A stretch of 64,000 bases of DNA from JBOHRN01 sp050732775 (GCA_050732775.1 JBOHRN010000049.1:1-64000), one strand, 5' to 3'. Counted from the stretch's first letter, positions 8,601 to 21,935 are shown. Numbers and translations are program-made. Notes: generated by a model not told the origin, from the letters alone.

Positions 8601-9871
8601 TGCACCAGTTCGGCGAGCTTACCGGGACTCCGTTCGTGGTGATCTCGACGGTCAAGGTACTCGGCGTCTTCACCGTGGTCATGGTCACGGTGGCCATGCT
8701 CACCCTGTTGGAGCGCAAGGTGTGCGCGTGGATGCAAGACCGGGTGGGCCCCAACCGGGTAGGGCCGGGTGGCCTTTTGCAACCGGTGGCCGACGGCATC
8801 AAGAACTTCCTGAAAGAGGAGACCGACCCCCGGCGGGCTAACCGGGTCTTCTTCATCCTGGCGCCGATGCTCTCGATCATGCCCGCGCTGGTGACCTTCG
8901 CGGTGATCCCCTTCGCCGCCCCGCTGCCCACTCCGTGGGGGTTGGTCCCGATGATGATCGCCGACATCCCGGTGGGTGTCCTCTTCCTGCTGGCTTTCAG
9001 CTCCCTGGGCGTGTACGGCGTGGTGATGGCCGGGTGGGCGAGCAGTAGTAAGTACTCCCTCCTGGGAGGGCTGCGGGCCGGGGCCCAGATGGTCTCGTAC
9101 GAGGTGGCGCTCGGGCTCAGCTTGCTCTCGGTATTTTTCCTCACCGGCGACGTACGGCTGGGGGACGTGGTCTCCATGCAGCAGGAGATGGGGCTTTGGT
9201 TCGCCCTACCGCTGGCCGGGTCATTCCTCTTCTTCTGGGTGTCGCTATTCGCCGAGACCAACCGGCTCCCCTTCGACCTGCCGGAGGCCGAGGAAGAGCT
9301 GGTCACGGGCTACCATACCGAGTACTCGTCGATGAAGTTTTCCGCCTTTTTCATAGCCGAATACGCCCATGTGCTCACCGCCTCGGGGCTGCTGGCCACC
9401 CTCTTTCTGGGCGGCTGGGACATCCCCGGCTTCGCGGGCGACAACATGCGCGTACTGCCCGGTGGTACGGTGACGGGCGCCGAGCCGAGTGTCTGGATCA
9501 CCCTGTTCACGCTGCTGGCGTTCCTGGCCAAGACCTTTTTCTTCGTTCTGGTGTTCATGCTGGTCCGCTGGACCGTCCCCAGGTTCCGTTACGACCAGGT
9601 GATGGACCTGGGGTGGAAGGTGATGATCCCTTCGGCGCTGGCCGTGCTGGTGGTCACCGCCGGGGCCATCCTCGGGCTAGAACAGGCGGGGGTCGAGTAC
9701 GGGCTCGGGTATGGGTTACTGCTCACCGCGGTGAACCTGCTCCTCCTCGGGGCGGTTGTTTGGCTCTACGACAAAGGGAGGGTACTCGCCGGAAGCGGCT
9801 CGCTGAAGGCCAAAAGGGGGCGGGCGAGCCGCCCTTCGGGGCCCGCCGCCGGGGTGGTGGCCGAGGCGTGA
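8597..9871 (+). CDS. nuoH: NADH-quinone oxidoreductase subunit H
   Basis: A membrane subunit with about eight helices at the junction of the peripheral and membrane arms, bounding the quinone chamber. Motifs are ERKVCAWMQDRVGPNRVGPG near the N-terminus and the acidic loop FAETNRLPFDLPEAEEELV. The start is ATG 8597 (8600 is also possible) after GGGGGAG. At 424 residues it is slightly long because of a basic C-terminal tail. It ends 11 bases before nuoI. Confidence 0.95.
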   Translation: MMHQFGELTGTPFVVISTVKVLGVFTVVMVTVAMLTLLERKVCAWMQDRVGPNRVGPGGLLQPVADGIKNFLKEETDPRRANRVFFILAPMLSIMPALVTFAVIPFAAPLPTPWGLVPMMIADIPVGVLFLLAFSSLGVYGVVMAGWASSSKYSLLGGLRAGAQMVSYEVALGLSLLSVFFLTGDVRLGDVVSMQQEMGLWFALPLAGSFLFFWVSLFAETNRLPFDLPEAEEELVTGYHTEYSSMKFSAFFIAEYAHVLTASGLLATLFLGGWDIPGFAGDNMRVLPGGTVTGAEPSVWITLFTLLAFLAKTFFFVLVFMLVRWTVPRFRYDQVMDLGWKVMIPSALAVLVVTAGAILGLEQAGVEYGLGYGLLLTAVNLLLLGAVVWLYDKGRVLAGSGSLKAKRGRASRPSGPAAGVVAEA

Positions 9872-9882
9872 GGAGACCATAA

Positions 9883-10392
9883 ATGAGCATCAACGTCCGC
9901 ACCATGAAACGCCCCCAGGGCAAGGGGTCGTATCTGCGCGCCTCGGCTCGCGGCATGGCCCTTACCTTCCGACACCTGCTGAAGGGCGCGGGCGACCGCT
10001 CCACGGTGACCTTGCGCTACCCGGACGAAAAGTGGGACTTGTCGCCGCGCTGGCGGGGCACCCACGTAATGGAACAGCACGACGACGGGCGTCCCAAGTG
10101 CGTGGCGTGCGGGCTCTGCCCCACCGTTTGCCCGGCCAACTGCATCCGGCTGGTTCCGGGTGAGGACGACCAGGGCAACCGCTACCCCATCGTCTTCGAG
10201 ATAGACGAGTTTCGCTGCATCTTTTGCGGGATGTGCCAGGAGGTGTGCCCGGTCGAGGCGATCCACGTGGGCGTGGACTACGAAAACTCGGAGTACCACC
10301 GCGACGGCTTCGTCTACGATCTGGAGCGGCTCATGGAGCAGGAGCACCCTTCGACACTGCTTTGGGACCCTGCGGATCCGCAAGGGGAGTGA
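9883..10392 (+). CDS. nuoI: NADH-quinone oxidoreductase subunit I
   Basis: A ferredoxin-like subunit of 169 residues carrying clusters N6a and N6b. Two C-x2-C-x2-C-x3-CP motifs are visible: CVACGLCPTVCPANC and CIFCGMCQEVCP. These pass electrons from NuoG towards NuoB. It starts at ATG 9883, with GAGGAG at 9868-9875 as ribosome-binding site. Confidence 0.95.
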   Translation: MSINVRTMKRPQGKGSYLRASARGMALTFRHLLKGAGDRSTVTLRYPDEKWDLSPRWRGTHVMEQHDDGRPKCVACGLCPTVCPANCIRLVPGEDDQGNRYPIVFEIDEFRCIFCGMCQEVCPVEAIHVGVDYENSEYHRDGFVYDLERLMEQEHPSTLLWDPADPQGE

Positions 10393-10402
10393 ACAGGGCT
10401 CC

Positions 10403-10927
10403 GTGCTGACCCAGCTCCTCTTCTACCTCTTTGGCTCCGTCGCGGTGGTTTCAGGGGTGATGACCATCACCCGTAAGAACCCGGTGGCGAGCGCCCTCTG
10501 GCTGATCGGAACCTTTTTCGCCCTAGCGGCCATCTACACCCTGCTGGGCGCCTTTTTTATTGGAGTAATCCAAGTGCTGGTGTACGCGGGGGCCATCATG
10601 GTCCTCTTCCTGTTCGTGATCATGCTCCTGAACCTGGGTAACCAGTACCAGCCGGACTTTCGGGGCAAGTTCTGGTGGGTGACGGCGGCTGGGACGGGGC
10701 TAGTGCTGGTCGCGCTGCTAGCGCGGGTTTTCGCCGCACAGGTGCCGAGCCCGCTAGGGGAGACCGCCGGGCCACGGGCGATGGCTACCAGCATGGCCGA
10801 ACAGGGGGTGGTGGGGGCGGTGGGTATCCCCATGTACACCGACTTCGTGGTGCCCCTCCAAGTGACCGGGCTACTCCTTCTGGTCGCCATCGTGGGGGCC
10901 GTGGTGCTGGCGAAGAAAAGCTTCTGA
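10403..10927 (+). CDS. nuoJ: NADH-quinone oxidoreductase subunit J
   Basis: A 174-residue membrane protein with five hydrophobic segments. The conserved third helix IQVLVYAGAIMVLFLFVIML is the NuoJ pi-bulge helix involved in coupling. The start is GTG 10403, ten bases after the nuoI stop, and it stops one base before nuoK. Confidence 0.93.
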   Translation: MLTQLLFYLFGSVAVVSGVMTITRKNPVASALWLIGTFFALAAIYTLLGAFFIGVIQVLVYAGAIMVLFLFVIMLLNLGNQYQPDFRGKFWWVTAAGTGLVLVALLARVFAAQVPSPLGETAGPRAMATSMAEQGVVGAVGIPMYTDFVVPLQVTGLLLLVAIVGAVVLAKKSF

Positions 10928-10928
10928 C

Positions 10929-11222
10929 ATGCTGGTCGAACCCCTGGCTCTGAGCGCGATCCTCTTCTCCCTAGGGGTGGCTGGGGTGGTCATCCGCCGC
11001 AACGCCATCATCCTGTTCATGTGCGTCGAGCTGATGCTCAACGCCGTGAACCTGGCCTTCGTGGCGTTTTCCCCCTACGCCGGGATCGAGGGCACGATAT
11101 TCGTTTTCTTCGTGATCGCGGTGGCCGCGGCCGAGGCCGCCGTTGGGCTGGCCATCATCATCTCTATCTTCCGCCACAGCGAATCCGTGGACGTGAGTAA
11201 CTTTACCCTGCTGCGCTGGTAG
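10929..11222 (+). CDS. nuoK: NADH-quinone oxidoreductase subunit K
   Basis: A 97-residue, three-helix membrane subunit. MCVELMLNAVNLAF holds the conserved membrane Glu of the proton path, and AAAEAAVGLAIIISIFR is the family's second Glu-bearing helix. The size is exactly that of the family. It lies between nuoJ and nuoL with near-zero spacing. Confidence 0.95.
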   Translation: MLVEPLALSAILFSLGVAGVVIRRNAIILFMCVELMLNAVNLAFVAFSPYAGIEGTIFVFFVIAVAAAEAAVGLAIIISIFRHSESVDVSNFTLLRW

Positions 11223-11228
11223 CGGGGG

Positions 11229-13301
<2,073 letters not shown>

Positions 13302-13304
13302 ACG

Positions 13305-14815
<1,511 letters not shown>

Positions 14816-14819
<4 letters not shown>

Positions 14820-16288
14820 CCCTCGACTTCTCCAGCAACCTCGACTACTTCTGGGCCCTCCTCCCCGAGGCGATACTTTCGCTCTGGGCCATCGGGCTTC
14901 TGCTCCTGGACGTTTTCCAGAAAGGTGAGCGGGCCGGCCCCTCCAGCCCGGCGCTGCCTTGGCTCTCCCTGGCCGGACTGGCGCTGGCCGCCGTGGCCAA
15001 CGGTTGGCTCCTCTCGGTGGGGGAGGTGGGAACCGCCGGGATGGTGGTGGTAGACGGCTTCCGGATATTCGCCAACTTCATCTTTCTGCTCTCCGCCGGC
15101 TTCGCTACCGTGGTCTCCATCGGCTACTTGGACCGGATGGGGCTGAACCGGGGGGAGTTCCACGTGCTGCTACTCTTTGCCACGGTGGGGATGATGGTGA
15201 TGGCGGGTGCCCGCGACCTCATGCTCATCTTTCTGGGCTTGGAGCTGATGTCGATCTCGGTGTACGTGCTGGTGGGGTTTAACCGGAGCGACCCCAGGGC
15301 CGCCGAGGCCGCCCTCAAGTACTTCCTGTTGGGCGCTTTTTCCACGGCATTCCTGCTCTACGGGATCGCGCTGCTGTTCGGGGCCACCGGCACCACCAAC
15401 CTCTCGCTGCTGGCTGGCCTATTCACCAGCGGAGAACTCTCCCCCCTGCTGCTGGCCGGGGTCGGGCTAACGGCGGTGGGGTTCGGCTTCAAGGTGGCGG
15501 CGGTGCCGTTTCACATGTGGACCCCCGACGCCTACGACGGCGCTCCCACGCCGGTGACCGGTTTCATGGCCACGGGGGTGAAGGCGGCTGCGTTTGCGGC
15601 GTTTATCAGAGTCTTTGCCGTCGCCTTCGGCGGCGCGTACGAACAGTGGGTGGTGGTCATCTTCTGGCTGGCGGCGCTGACCATGATCGCTGCCAACCTG
15701 ATCGCCCTCACGCAGGGAAGCGTCAAACGGATGCTGGCGTACTCGTCCATCGCCCACGCCGGGTATCTGCTGGTGGCGCTGGCGGCGGCTAACTCGCTCG
15801 GGGCCGCGGCGTTCCTCTTTTACCTAGTGGTGTACACGCTCATGACCATCGGGGCGTTCACCGTTATCAGCGCGGGCGACAAAGACCGTATCGCTCTGCC
15901 GGACTACGCTGGCATGGGTTGGGAAAAGCCGCTCATAGCCGCGCTCTTCAGCGTGTTCCTGCTATCTCTGGCGGGTTTCCCGCTCACCGCCGGATTTATC
16001 GGTAAGCTGTACATACTGCAAGCGGCGCTGGCGGCCGGCCTCCTGCCACTGGCGGTGATCTTGGTGGTAGCTTCGCTCATCTCGTACTTTTACTATCTGA
16101 GGGTGGTGATAGTGATGTACATGCGGCCGGTCTCGCCGGAAGGAGACTACGGCGGAGTGCGGCTGCCCGCTCCCGCTCTGGCCGCGGTGGGAACCGCGGG
16201 CGCGGCCGTACTCCTCCTCTTCTTCTTTCCCGGCCCCCTCCTCGACGCCGCCCGGAGGAGTGCGACAACCCTTTTCCTGGCGCCCTAG
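14816..16288 (+). CDS. nuoN: NADH-quinone oxidoreductase subunit N
   Basis: The third antiporter-like subunit (490 residues, about 14 helices) and last gene of the nuo operon. FLGLELMSISVYVLVGF and the KVAAVPFHMWTPDAYDGAPT lysine helix are diagnostic. It overlaps nuoM by ATGA. No rho-independent terminator is evident between its stop and the next gene 36 bases on, so readthrough into the hydrolase is possible. Confidence 0.96.
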
Positions 16289-16324
16289 AGGGCGTGCGCA
16301 CGGCCCTTGCACGGACCCAGCTCC

Positions 16325-17368
16325 ATGCTCTCCAAAGCTGACTTCGGCGAGCGCGAATCGTCGCTCCTCGGTCACGCTGGCCGGGCCGCGGCCGGGCTCG
16401 CCGTGGGCGCCTTGGCGGCATACGGAGTGTACCTTCTGGGTGCTCCCAAAGGCCGCCGCAAACCGGTCACCGAGCTGTCGCGAGCCCTGCCGCTCAAGCT
16501 AGAGTACGTGCCGTGGCGAGGGCTCTACTACGGCTACTACTCCCACCCCGGCCAGGGAGGTCGTCCGCTCCTCTTTCTGCACGCGGTCAGTGGCGTCAGT
16601 TCGGCTCACGAGATGCGCCCCCTGGTCCAGCGGCTTTCGCGGCGTCTCGGCGACCGGCCCAGTTACGTGCTCGAGTGGTTGGGCTTCGGGCACAGCGACC
16701 GTCCCGATACTGAATACACCCCCGAGCTGTTCGAAGAGCAGCTCGAGCACTTTCTGGAGCGCATCGTGGCAACGGGATCGGACGGGGCAGACGTAGTAGG
16801 GCTCTCCATGGGGGCTTCCTACGCTGCCTCGCTGGCCGGGCGCCGCCCCGACCTGATCCACTGCCTGGTGGCCATCGAACCAGCCGGGTTGGGGGCCGAA
16901 CCAAAGCAGATCGGGCCGGGGTGGGGACGCCTCCTATTCACCCTTCCCGGGGTGCAGCGGGCTTTTTTCGACCGCTGGAGCAAGCCAGCCGCGCTGCGAG
17001 AGTTCGTGCGCGACAATATCTTTACCCCGGAGTTCGGGGTGCCCGATGACTTCGTGGTTTACGCGGCCGAAAGCGCGCGGGTAGAGGGTGCCTCGCGGCC
17101 GTTTGACGACTTTCTGAGTGGCCGGCTCCATCCGGACGGCGCCCCCGGAAGCTTTGCCCGGCTCCGCCAACCCCTGCTGGTGATCCACGGCACGGTGGCT
17201 AACCGGAGGTTTGAGTCGTACCGCGAGCTTCCAGACCTGGAGAGCCGGCCAAACGCAACCGTGATCCCGCTCTCCACCGGCGCCCTGCCCCATTGGGAAC
17301 GACCCGATGAGGTGGCTGGCGAAATCGAGTCGTTCCTAGCCGGGGCGTCCGGGGAGGCGAACCGTTGA
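16325..17368 (+). CDS. Alpha/beta-hydrolase with N-terminal membrane anchor
   Basis: A 347-residue alpha/beta-hydrolase. The nucleophile elbow is GLSMGAS (G-x-S-x-G), an early HAVSGVSS loop follows strand 3 (the usual oxyanion position), and LPHWERPDEV near the C-terminus supplies the likely catalytic His. Residues about 15-40 form one hydrophobic helix followed by a basic GAPKGRRK stretch, suggesting a membrane-anchored enzyme. The substrate cannot be told. ATG 16325 is preferred over an in-frame TTG at 16307. The stop overlaps the lipoprotein start. Confidence 0.75.
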   Translation: MLSKADFGERESSLLGHAGRAAAGLAVGALAAYGVYLLGAPKGRRKPVTELSRALPLKLEYVPWRGLYYGYYSHPGQGGRPLLFLHAVSGVSSAHEMRPLVQRLSRRLGDRPSYVLEWLGFGHSDRPDTEYTPELFEEQLEHFLERIVATGSDGADVVGLSMGASYAASLAGRRPDLIHCLVAIEPAGLGAEPKQIGPGWGRLLFTLPGVQRAFFDRWSKPAALREFVRDNIFTPEFGVPDDFVVYAAESARVEGASRPFDDFLSGRLHPDGAPGSFARLRQPLLVIHGTVANRRFESYRELPDLESRPNATVIPLSTGALPHWERPDEVAGEIESFLAGASGEANR

Positions 17369-17646
17369 CCCCTCCCCGGGCCACCGCCCTCCTGCTGGCC
17401 GCCGCCTTGCTGATGACCGGTTGCGGGGTAGAGTCAGACCCCGCGGCCGAAGGGCCCGCGGACGAGCGCTTCCAGGGCAGCAGCCGGGAAGAGCTGATGG
17501 AGCGCGGTGAGCCACTCTCGCCTCAGGAAGCGCTGGAGCGCGGAGTTATCGACACCACCATCCACGTGGAGCCGATGGAGGACACCTTTCCGCGCCCGGA
17601 TACCGTCCCGGGCGGCGAGGAAAGCGAGCTACCAGGCCCGAGCTAG
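17365..17646 (+). CDS. Small lipoprotein of unknown function
   Basis: A 93-residue product starting at TTG 17365 inside the hydrolase stop (TTGA overlap). Residues 1-20 form a signal peptide ending in a lipobox (LLMTGC), so the mature protein should begin at Cys20 and be lipid-anchored. The rest is hydrophilic, rich in Glu, Pro and Asp, with no recognisable domain. Translational coupling suggests it works with the upstream hydrolase, but no function can be assigned. Confidence 0.6.
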   Translation: MTPPRATALLLAAALLMTGCGVESDPAAEGPADERFQGSSREELMERGEPLSPQEALERGVIDTTIHVEPMEDTFPRPDTVPGGEESELPGPS

Positions 17647-17658
17647 CCCAGGCACATA

Positions 17659-17687
17659 TTGATCCCCGGCGGCTTTCGCGTTATACT
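17659..17687 (+). promoter_or_regulatory. Promoter of the zinc-ribbon gene and perhaps argS-purM
   Basis: TTGATC (17659-17664), a 17-base spacer and TATACT (17682-17687) make a good housekeeping promoter in the 95-base gap after the lipoprotein gene. The -10 element is 54 bases before the ATG at 17742. Confidence 0.6.
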
Positions 17688-17741
17688 TCTCAGTTAACCA
17701 AGAGCCGTGATCATAGTGTCCGCCCGCTTGGAGTGGCCCTT

Positions 17742-18080
17742 ATGCCAACGTACGAATACCTCTGCCGCGCGTGCGGCCACCACTTCGAGAAGTTCCAGAG
17801 GATGTCGGACGAGCCCGTGGCCGAGTGCTCCGAGTGTGGGGTCAAGGTCGAACGCAAGCTCTCGGGCGGCGCCGGCCTGATCTTCAAGGGTTCGGGCTTC
17901 TACATCACCGATTACCGGGGCGAGGGGTATAAGAAGGCAGCCGAGACGGATGAAAAGGGGGGCGTTTCCAAGTCCGGCTCCTCCAAGTCCGAATCCAAAC
18001 AGCTTGGCTCCGCGGTTAAGGGCGAAGCCAAAAAGGATGGTTCCAAGGCCGCTCCGAAGGCCACCTCTGGCGGCGACTGA
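17742..18080 (+). CDS. FmdB-type zinc-ribbon regulatory protein
   Basis: A 112-residue protein beginning MPTYEYLCRACGHHFEKFQ, the hallmark of the FmdB/CxxC_CxxC_SSSS zinc-ribbon family. Two CxxC pairs (CRAC, CSEC) bind zinc, followed by GSGFYITDYR. The C-terminal 50 residues are a low-complexity Lys/Ser/Ala tail, common in this family. The start at ATG 17742 rather than GTG 17733 matches the universal MPxYEY opening. Function in the family is poorly known; a role linked to translation or regulation has been proposed. Confidence 0.8.
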   Translation: MPTYEYLCRACGHHFEKFQRMSDEPVAECSECGVKVERKLSGGAGLIFKGSGFYITDYRGEGYKKAAETDEKGGVSKSGSSKSESKQLGSAVKGEAKKDGSKAAPKATSGGD

Positions 18081-18122
18081 GCAGAGCGGTTCGGCGCTGC
18101 CGTCCATCCCAGCTCCTTTTCC

Positions 18123-19811
18123 ATGTCAGCGGCCGCTCTGAAACGGGAGCTCGCCCGTGTCCTCCGCGAGCTGGGCGTCGAGCATCCCAACGAGGTCGAG
18201 CTGGAACGCCCGAGGAATCCCGAACACGGCGACTGGGCTACCAACGCGGCCATGACCTTGGCCAAGCCGCTAGGGCTGGGTCCGCGCCGCCTCGCCGAGA
18301 AGATCGTCGAGAGCCTCGACCGGGATGGCGCCGGGGTCGCCTCGGCAGAGGTAGCCGGGCCCGGCTTCATAAACTTCCGGCTCTCCCCCCACCGCTTCTT
18401 GGCAGGGCTGGCGGACGTGGTCGCCCAAGACAAAGCTTACGGTCGTTCCGACGCTGGCCGGGGCAAGCCGGTCAACGTGGAGTTCGTTTCGGCCAACCCC
18501 ACCGGCCCTCTGCACATCGGGCACGGCCGCCAGGCCGCCCTGGGAGACGCGGTGGCCGGGCTGCTCGCCTGGACCGGCTGGAAGGTTCACCGGGAGTACT
18601 ACTACAACGATGCCGGCGCCCAAGTCGAACGGCTGGCCCACAGCGTGTGGGTGCGCTACCAACAACACTTCGGCCGCGAGGCGGAGCTCCCCGCCGACGC
18701 CTACCGGGGAGAGTACGTGGCCGAACTGGCTGCCCGCTTAGCGGCCAAGCGCGGCGACCGCTTGGTGGACGATAAATCGGCCGCTGCGCTCGACGAGGTG
18801 CGCCGCTTCGCCGTGGCCGGGCTGATGGAGGAGATCGAGCGCGATCTGGACCAGTTCGGAGTCCGCTTCGACAGCTACTTTCGGGAGTCTTCCCTGTACG
18901 ACGGCGGTAGGGTGGGCGGTACGGTCGAACGACTCCGCCATGCCGGTGTGACCTACCAGCAGGAGGGCGCGCTCTGGCTGCGCGCCACCGACTTCGGGGA
19001 CGACAAGGACCGGGTGATGGTTCGCGGTGACGGCCGGCCCACTTACTTCTTGCCCGACGTGGCGTACCACCTTACCAAGTGGGAACGTGGCTTCCACCAG
19101 GCGATAAACGTGCAGGGGGCCGACCACCACGGCACGGTCGCGCGGGTGCGGGCGGGGCTACGGGCCTTGGGGCTCCCCCGGGGGTACCCCGAATACCTGC
19201 TCCACCAGATGGTGCTGGTGACCCGAGGCGGCGAGGAGGTCAAGTTTTCCAAGCGGGCCGGCGGTTACGTGACGTTGCGGGAACTGTACCATGAAGTGGG
19301 GGTCGACGTAGCCCGCTACTTCTTCCTCATGCGCCGGCCCGAGGCCCAACTCACCTTTGACCTGGACCTGGCCTTGGACCGCTCGGACAAGAACCCCGTA
19401 TACAAGGTTCAGTACGCCCACGCCCGTATGTGCTCGATCTTTCGCAAGGCCGGTGTCGACGAGGGTCAGATTAACGCCGCCGCCGTCAACCTTTCTCTAC
19501 TCGGCACCGGTACCGAGTTGGAGGTTATCAAAGTGCTGCTCGCCTTTCCCGAGGTGGTGGCAGAGGCCGCGTCTCAGCGCGCGCCGCACACCGTGTGTGC
19601 CTACCTGGAACGGCTCGCCAGCGAGGTCAACTCTTGGTACCACGCGGGTAACCTGGACCCTTCGCTGCGAGTGGTGGGGGTGGGCGAAGAGCTGCAACGG
19701 GCCCGGCTGGTGCTGGCGCGGGGGATCCGCGTGGTGATCCGCAACGGCCTGTCGATCTTAGGGGTATCTGCCCCCGAACGTATGGCCCGCGAGGAAAGGG
19801 AAGAGCCGTGA
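18123..19811 (+). CDS. argS: Arginyl-tRNA synthetase
   Basis: A class I aminoacyl-tRNA synthetase charging tRNA-Arg. The order is an N-terminal Arg-specific domain, SANPTGPLHIGHGRQAALGD with the HIGH motif (about residue 130), the YYYNDAGAQVERLAHSV block, KFSKRAG in place of KMSKS, and a helical DALR anticodon-binding C-terminus. At 562 residues it is full length. The stop overlaps purM by GTGA. Confidence 0.96.
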   Translation: MSAAALKRELARVLRELGVEHPNEVELERPRNPEHGDWATNAAMTLAKPLGLGPRRLAEKIVESLDRDGAGVASAEVAGPGFINFRLSPHRFLAGLADVVAQDKAYGRSDAGRGKPVNVEFVSANPTGPLHIGHGRQAALGDAVAGLLAWTGWKVHREYYYNDAGAQVERLAHSVWVRYQQHFGREAELPADAYRGEYVAELAARLAAKRGDRLVDDKSAAALDEVRRFAVAGLMEEIERDLDQFGVRFDSYFRESSLYDGGRVGGTVERLRHAGVTYQQEGALWLRATDFGDDKDRVMVRGDGRPTYFLPDVAYHLTKWERGFHQAINVQGADHHGTVARVRAGLRALGLPRGYPEYLLHQMVLVTRGGEEVKFSKRAGGYVTLRELYHEVGVDVARYFFLMRRPEAQLTFDLDLALDRSDKNPVYKVQYAHARMCSIFRKAGVDEGQINAAAVNLSLLGTGTELEVIKVLLAFPEVVAEAASQRAPHTVCAYLERLASEVNSWYHAGNLDPSLRVVGVGEELQRARLVLARGIRVVIRNGLSILGVSAPERMAREEREEP

Positions 19812-20839
19812 GCGACGGACTCTCGTACCGGACAGCGGGGGTAGACCTGGACCGTTCGGGGGCGGCCAAGGGCGCCCTCGCCGCCTTGGTGGAGTCTACC
19901 CGCACGCCCGGCACCCTCTCCGGGCTGGGTGCTTTCGGCGGGCTGTTCCGGGTTCCCCGCGAGTTCGAGCGGCCAGTTCTCGTCTCCAGCACGGACGGCG
20001 TGGGCACCAAACTCAAAGTGGCGTTTCTGGTTGGGCGGCACGACAGTGTGGGACAAGATCTGGTCAACCACTGCGTGAACGACATCCTGGTACACGGAGC
20101 CCGGCCTCTCTTCTTCTTGGACTACCTGGGCATGGGAGAGCTGGAGCCCGGCGTGGTGGAGCAGGTCGTGGCGGGGGTCGCCGCCGCCTGCCGCGAGAAC
20201 GGGTGCGCCTTGCTGGGCGGAGAGACCGCCGAGATGCCCGGCTTCTACGAGCCCGGCGAGTACGACCTGGCGGGCACCGTGGTGGGTGTGGTCGAAGAAG
20301 AGCTGATCCTCGACGGGGCTGGTATCCAGCCGGGAGACGCCGTAGTGGCGCTGGCTTCGTCGGGGCTCCACAGCAACGGCTACTCCCTGGCCCGGAAGGT
20401 CGTCTTCGAGCGTCTGGGGCTATCACCCGAAGACCCGTTCCCGGACAGCGGCGAGACCGTGGCCGAGACCCTTTTGCGCGTTCACCGCTCGTACCTGCGG
20501 GCGCTGGAGGGACCCCTCTCGGACGGCTGCTTGCGCGGGCTGGCCCACGTCACCGGAGGCGGGTTGGAGGCGAACCTTCCCCGCGTGCTCCCGCCCGGGC
20601 TCTCGGTCCGGGTCGATCTACGGTCCTGGGATCCCCCCCCGCTGTTCCGTACCTTGCAGCAAGCGGGGGGTATCGAAACCGGGGAGATGTTCCGGGTGTT
20701 CAATATGGGAGTGGGTATGGTCGCCTTCGTGGCCACCGGGCGGACGGACGCCCTGGTGGCCGGGCTCCGGGCGGCCGGGGAGGAAGCGTGGGTGGCGGGA
20801 GAAGTGGTCGAGGGTGACGGGCGCGTGATGCTAACATAA
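19808..20839 (+). CDS. purM: Phosphoribosylformylglycinamidine cyclo-ligase (AIR synthetase)
   Basis: Catalyses ATP-dependent closure of FGAM to AIR, step five of purine synthesis. The family marks are SYRTAGVDLDRSG at the N-terminus, the SSTDGVGTKLKVAF ATP-binding segment, VNHCVNDILVHGARPLFFLD and LLGGETAEMPGFY. The 343-residue length is standard. It starts at GTG 19808, overlapping the argS stop. No other purine gene is nearby. Confidence 0.96.
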   Translation: MSDGLSYRTAGVDLDRSGAAKGALAALVESTRTPGTLSGLGAFGGLFRVPREFERPVLVSSTDGVGTKLKVAFLVGRHDSVGQDLVNHCVNDILVHGARPLFFLDYLGMGELEPGVVEQVVAGVAAACRENGCALLGGETAEMPGFYEPGEYDLAGTVVGVVEEELILDGAGIQPGDAVVALASSGLHSNGYSLARKVVFERLGLSPEDPFPDSGETVAETLLRVHRSYLRALEGPLSDGCLRGLAHVTGGGLEANLPRVLPPGLSVRVDLRSWDPPPLFRTLQQAGGIETGEMFRVFNMGVGMVAFVATGRTDALVAGLRAAGEEAWVAGEVVEGDGRVMLT

Positions 20840-20858
20840 ACCCTTACGAAGACGATCC

Positions 20859-21935
20859 ATGAAACGGTTGATCGGCGGGATTCTGGGCGTGCTGCTGCTG
20901 GTGGCGGCTGTGCCTGCGCAGGCGCAGGACGACTCCGAGCTCACGGAGCTCTGCCGGCGGCCCGAACTGGGTGCGGACGAGGAGCAACTCTGCTACACCG
21001 TGGCCCAAGCGGTAGCCTCTACCCAGCCGCGGCTAGGTATGCTGATCGCGGTGGGCAACCCGGCGCTCGGCTCCACCGGGGCCAGCGGCCTGCGGCTGGG
21101 GGTGATCCCGCGGCTAGGGGCTACCGCCAAACTCAACTTGATATTCGTGCGGGTGCCCGACGTGCTGCTGGAACAAGCCGACGGAGGCGTGCAAGACCTC
21201 AACGAATCGCTTGGTATTCCCCTGCCCGCGGTGGGCGGAGACCTGTCCGTAGGGGTTTTCTCCGGGATCAATGTGGCCCCCACCATCGGGGGCATCGGCG
21301 CTGTGGACCTGCTAGGTAGCTTGACTTGGATTCCGTTCAGCGCCTTGGACGTGGAGGGTTTTGACGAAGAGACCCCCGACTTCGCTTACGGGGTGGGTGC
21401 CCGGATCGGACTGCTGGGGGAGTCGTTCACAGCGCCCGGCATAGCCGTCTCCATCATGTACCGGCGGTTGGACCAGGTGGGGTTCGGGGACATCTGCCCG
21501 GACGAGCAGGGGGCGCCCCAGGAGGGGGTTGGCGAGTGCGCCAACGACAACGGCGACCTGGGCGAATTCTCCTTCGACCTGACCGACTGGAGCACCCGTG
21601 CCACCATCGGCAAGAGATTTCTGGGTTTGGGTCTCCTGGCCGGGGTGGGGTACGACCGCTACTCCAGCCGGATCGACTACGGCTTCCGGGGCAATAGGGG
21701 CGACTTGGGGCTCACCGGCGCCCCCACCTACCGGCAGCTAGACGTGGATCTGTCCTCGGAACGGCTGTCCGCGTTCGCCAATCTGTCGTATACCCTCCTG
21801 TTCGGTTCCATCGCCCTGGAAGCGGGTTGGCAGCAGGGGAGCGACCCGATCGAGGGCTTCCAGGAGTCGTTCAGCGACTTTGATCCCGGGCAGGGGGCTT
21901 GGTTCGGGAGCCTGGGTCTCCGTCTCGCAATCTGA
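20859..21935 (+). CDS. Probable outer-membrane beta-barrel protein, unknown function
   Basis: A 358-residue protein with a clear signal peptide (MKRLIGGILGVLLLVAAV, cleavage near AQAQ-DD). The mature part is rich in Gly, Asp, Leu and aromatic residues in short alternating strands, ending GSLGLRLAI, as expected of a beta-barrel. Two Cys near the mature N-terminus and two in an acidic loop (ICPDEQGAP ... GECANDN) could form disulfides. I recognise no family. It lies between purM and ribD, 19 bases from the first, in an otherwise metabolic gene string. Confidence 0.6.
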   Translation: MKRLIGGILGVLLLVAAVPAQAQDDSELTELCRRPELGADEEQLCYTVAQAVASTQPRLGMLIAVGNPALGSTGASGLRLGVIPRLGATAKLNLIFVRVPDVLLEQADGGVQDLNESLGIPLPAVGGDLSVGVFSGINVAPTIGGIGAVDLLGSLTWIPFSALDVEGFDEETPDFAYGVGARIGLLGESFTAPGIAVSIMYRRLDQVGFGDICPDEQGAPQEGVGECANDNGDLGEFSFDLTDWSTRATIGKRFLGLGLLAGVGYDRYSSRIDYGFRGNRGDLGLTGAPTYRQLDVDLSSERLSAFANLSYTLLFGSIALEAGWQQGSDPIEGFQESFSDFDPGQGAWFGSLGLRLAI

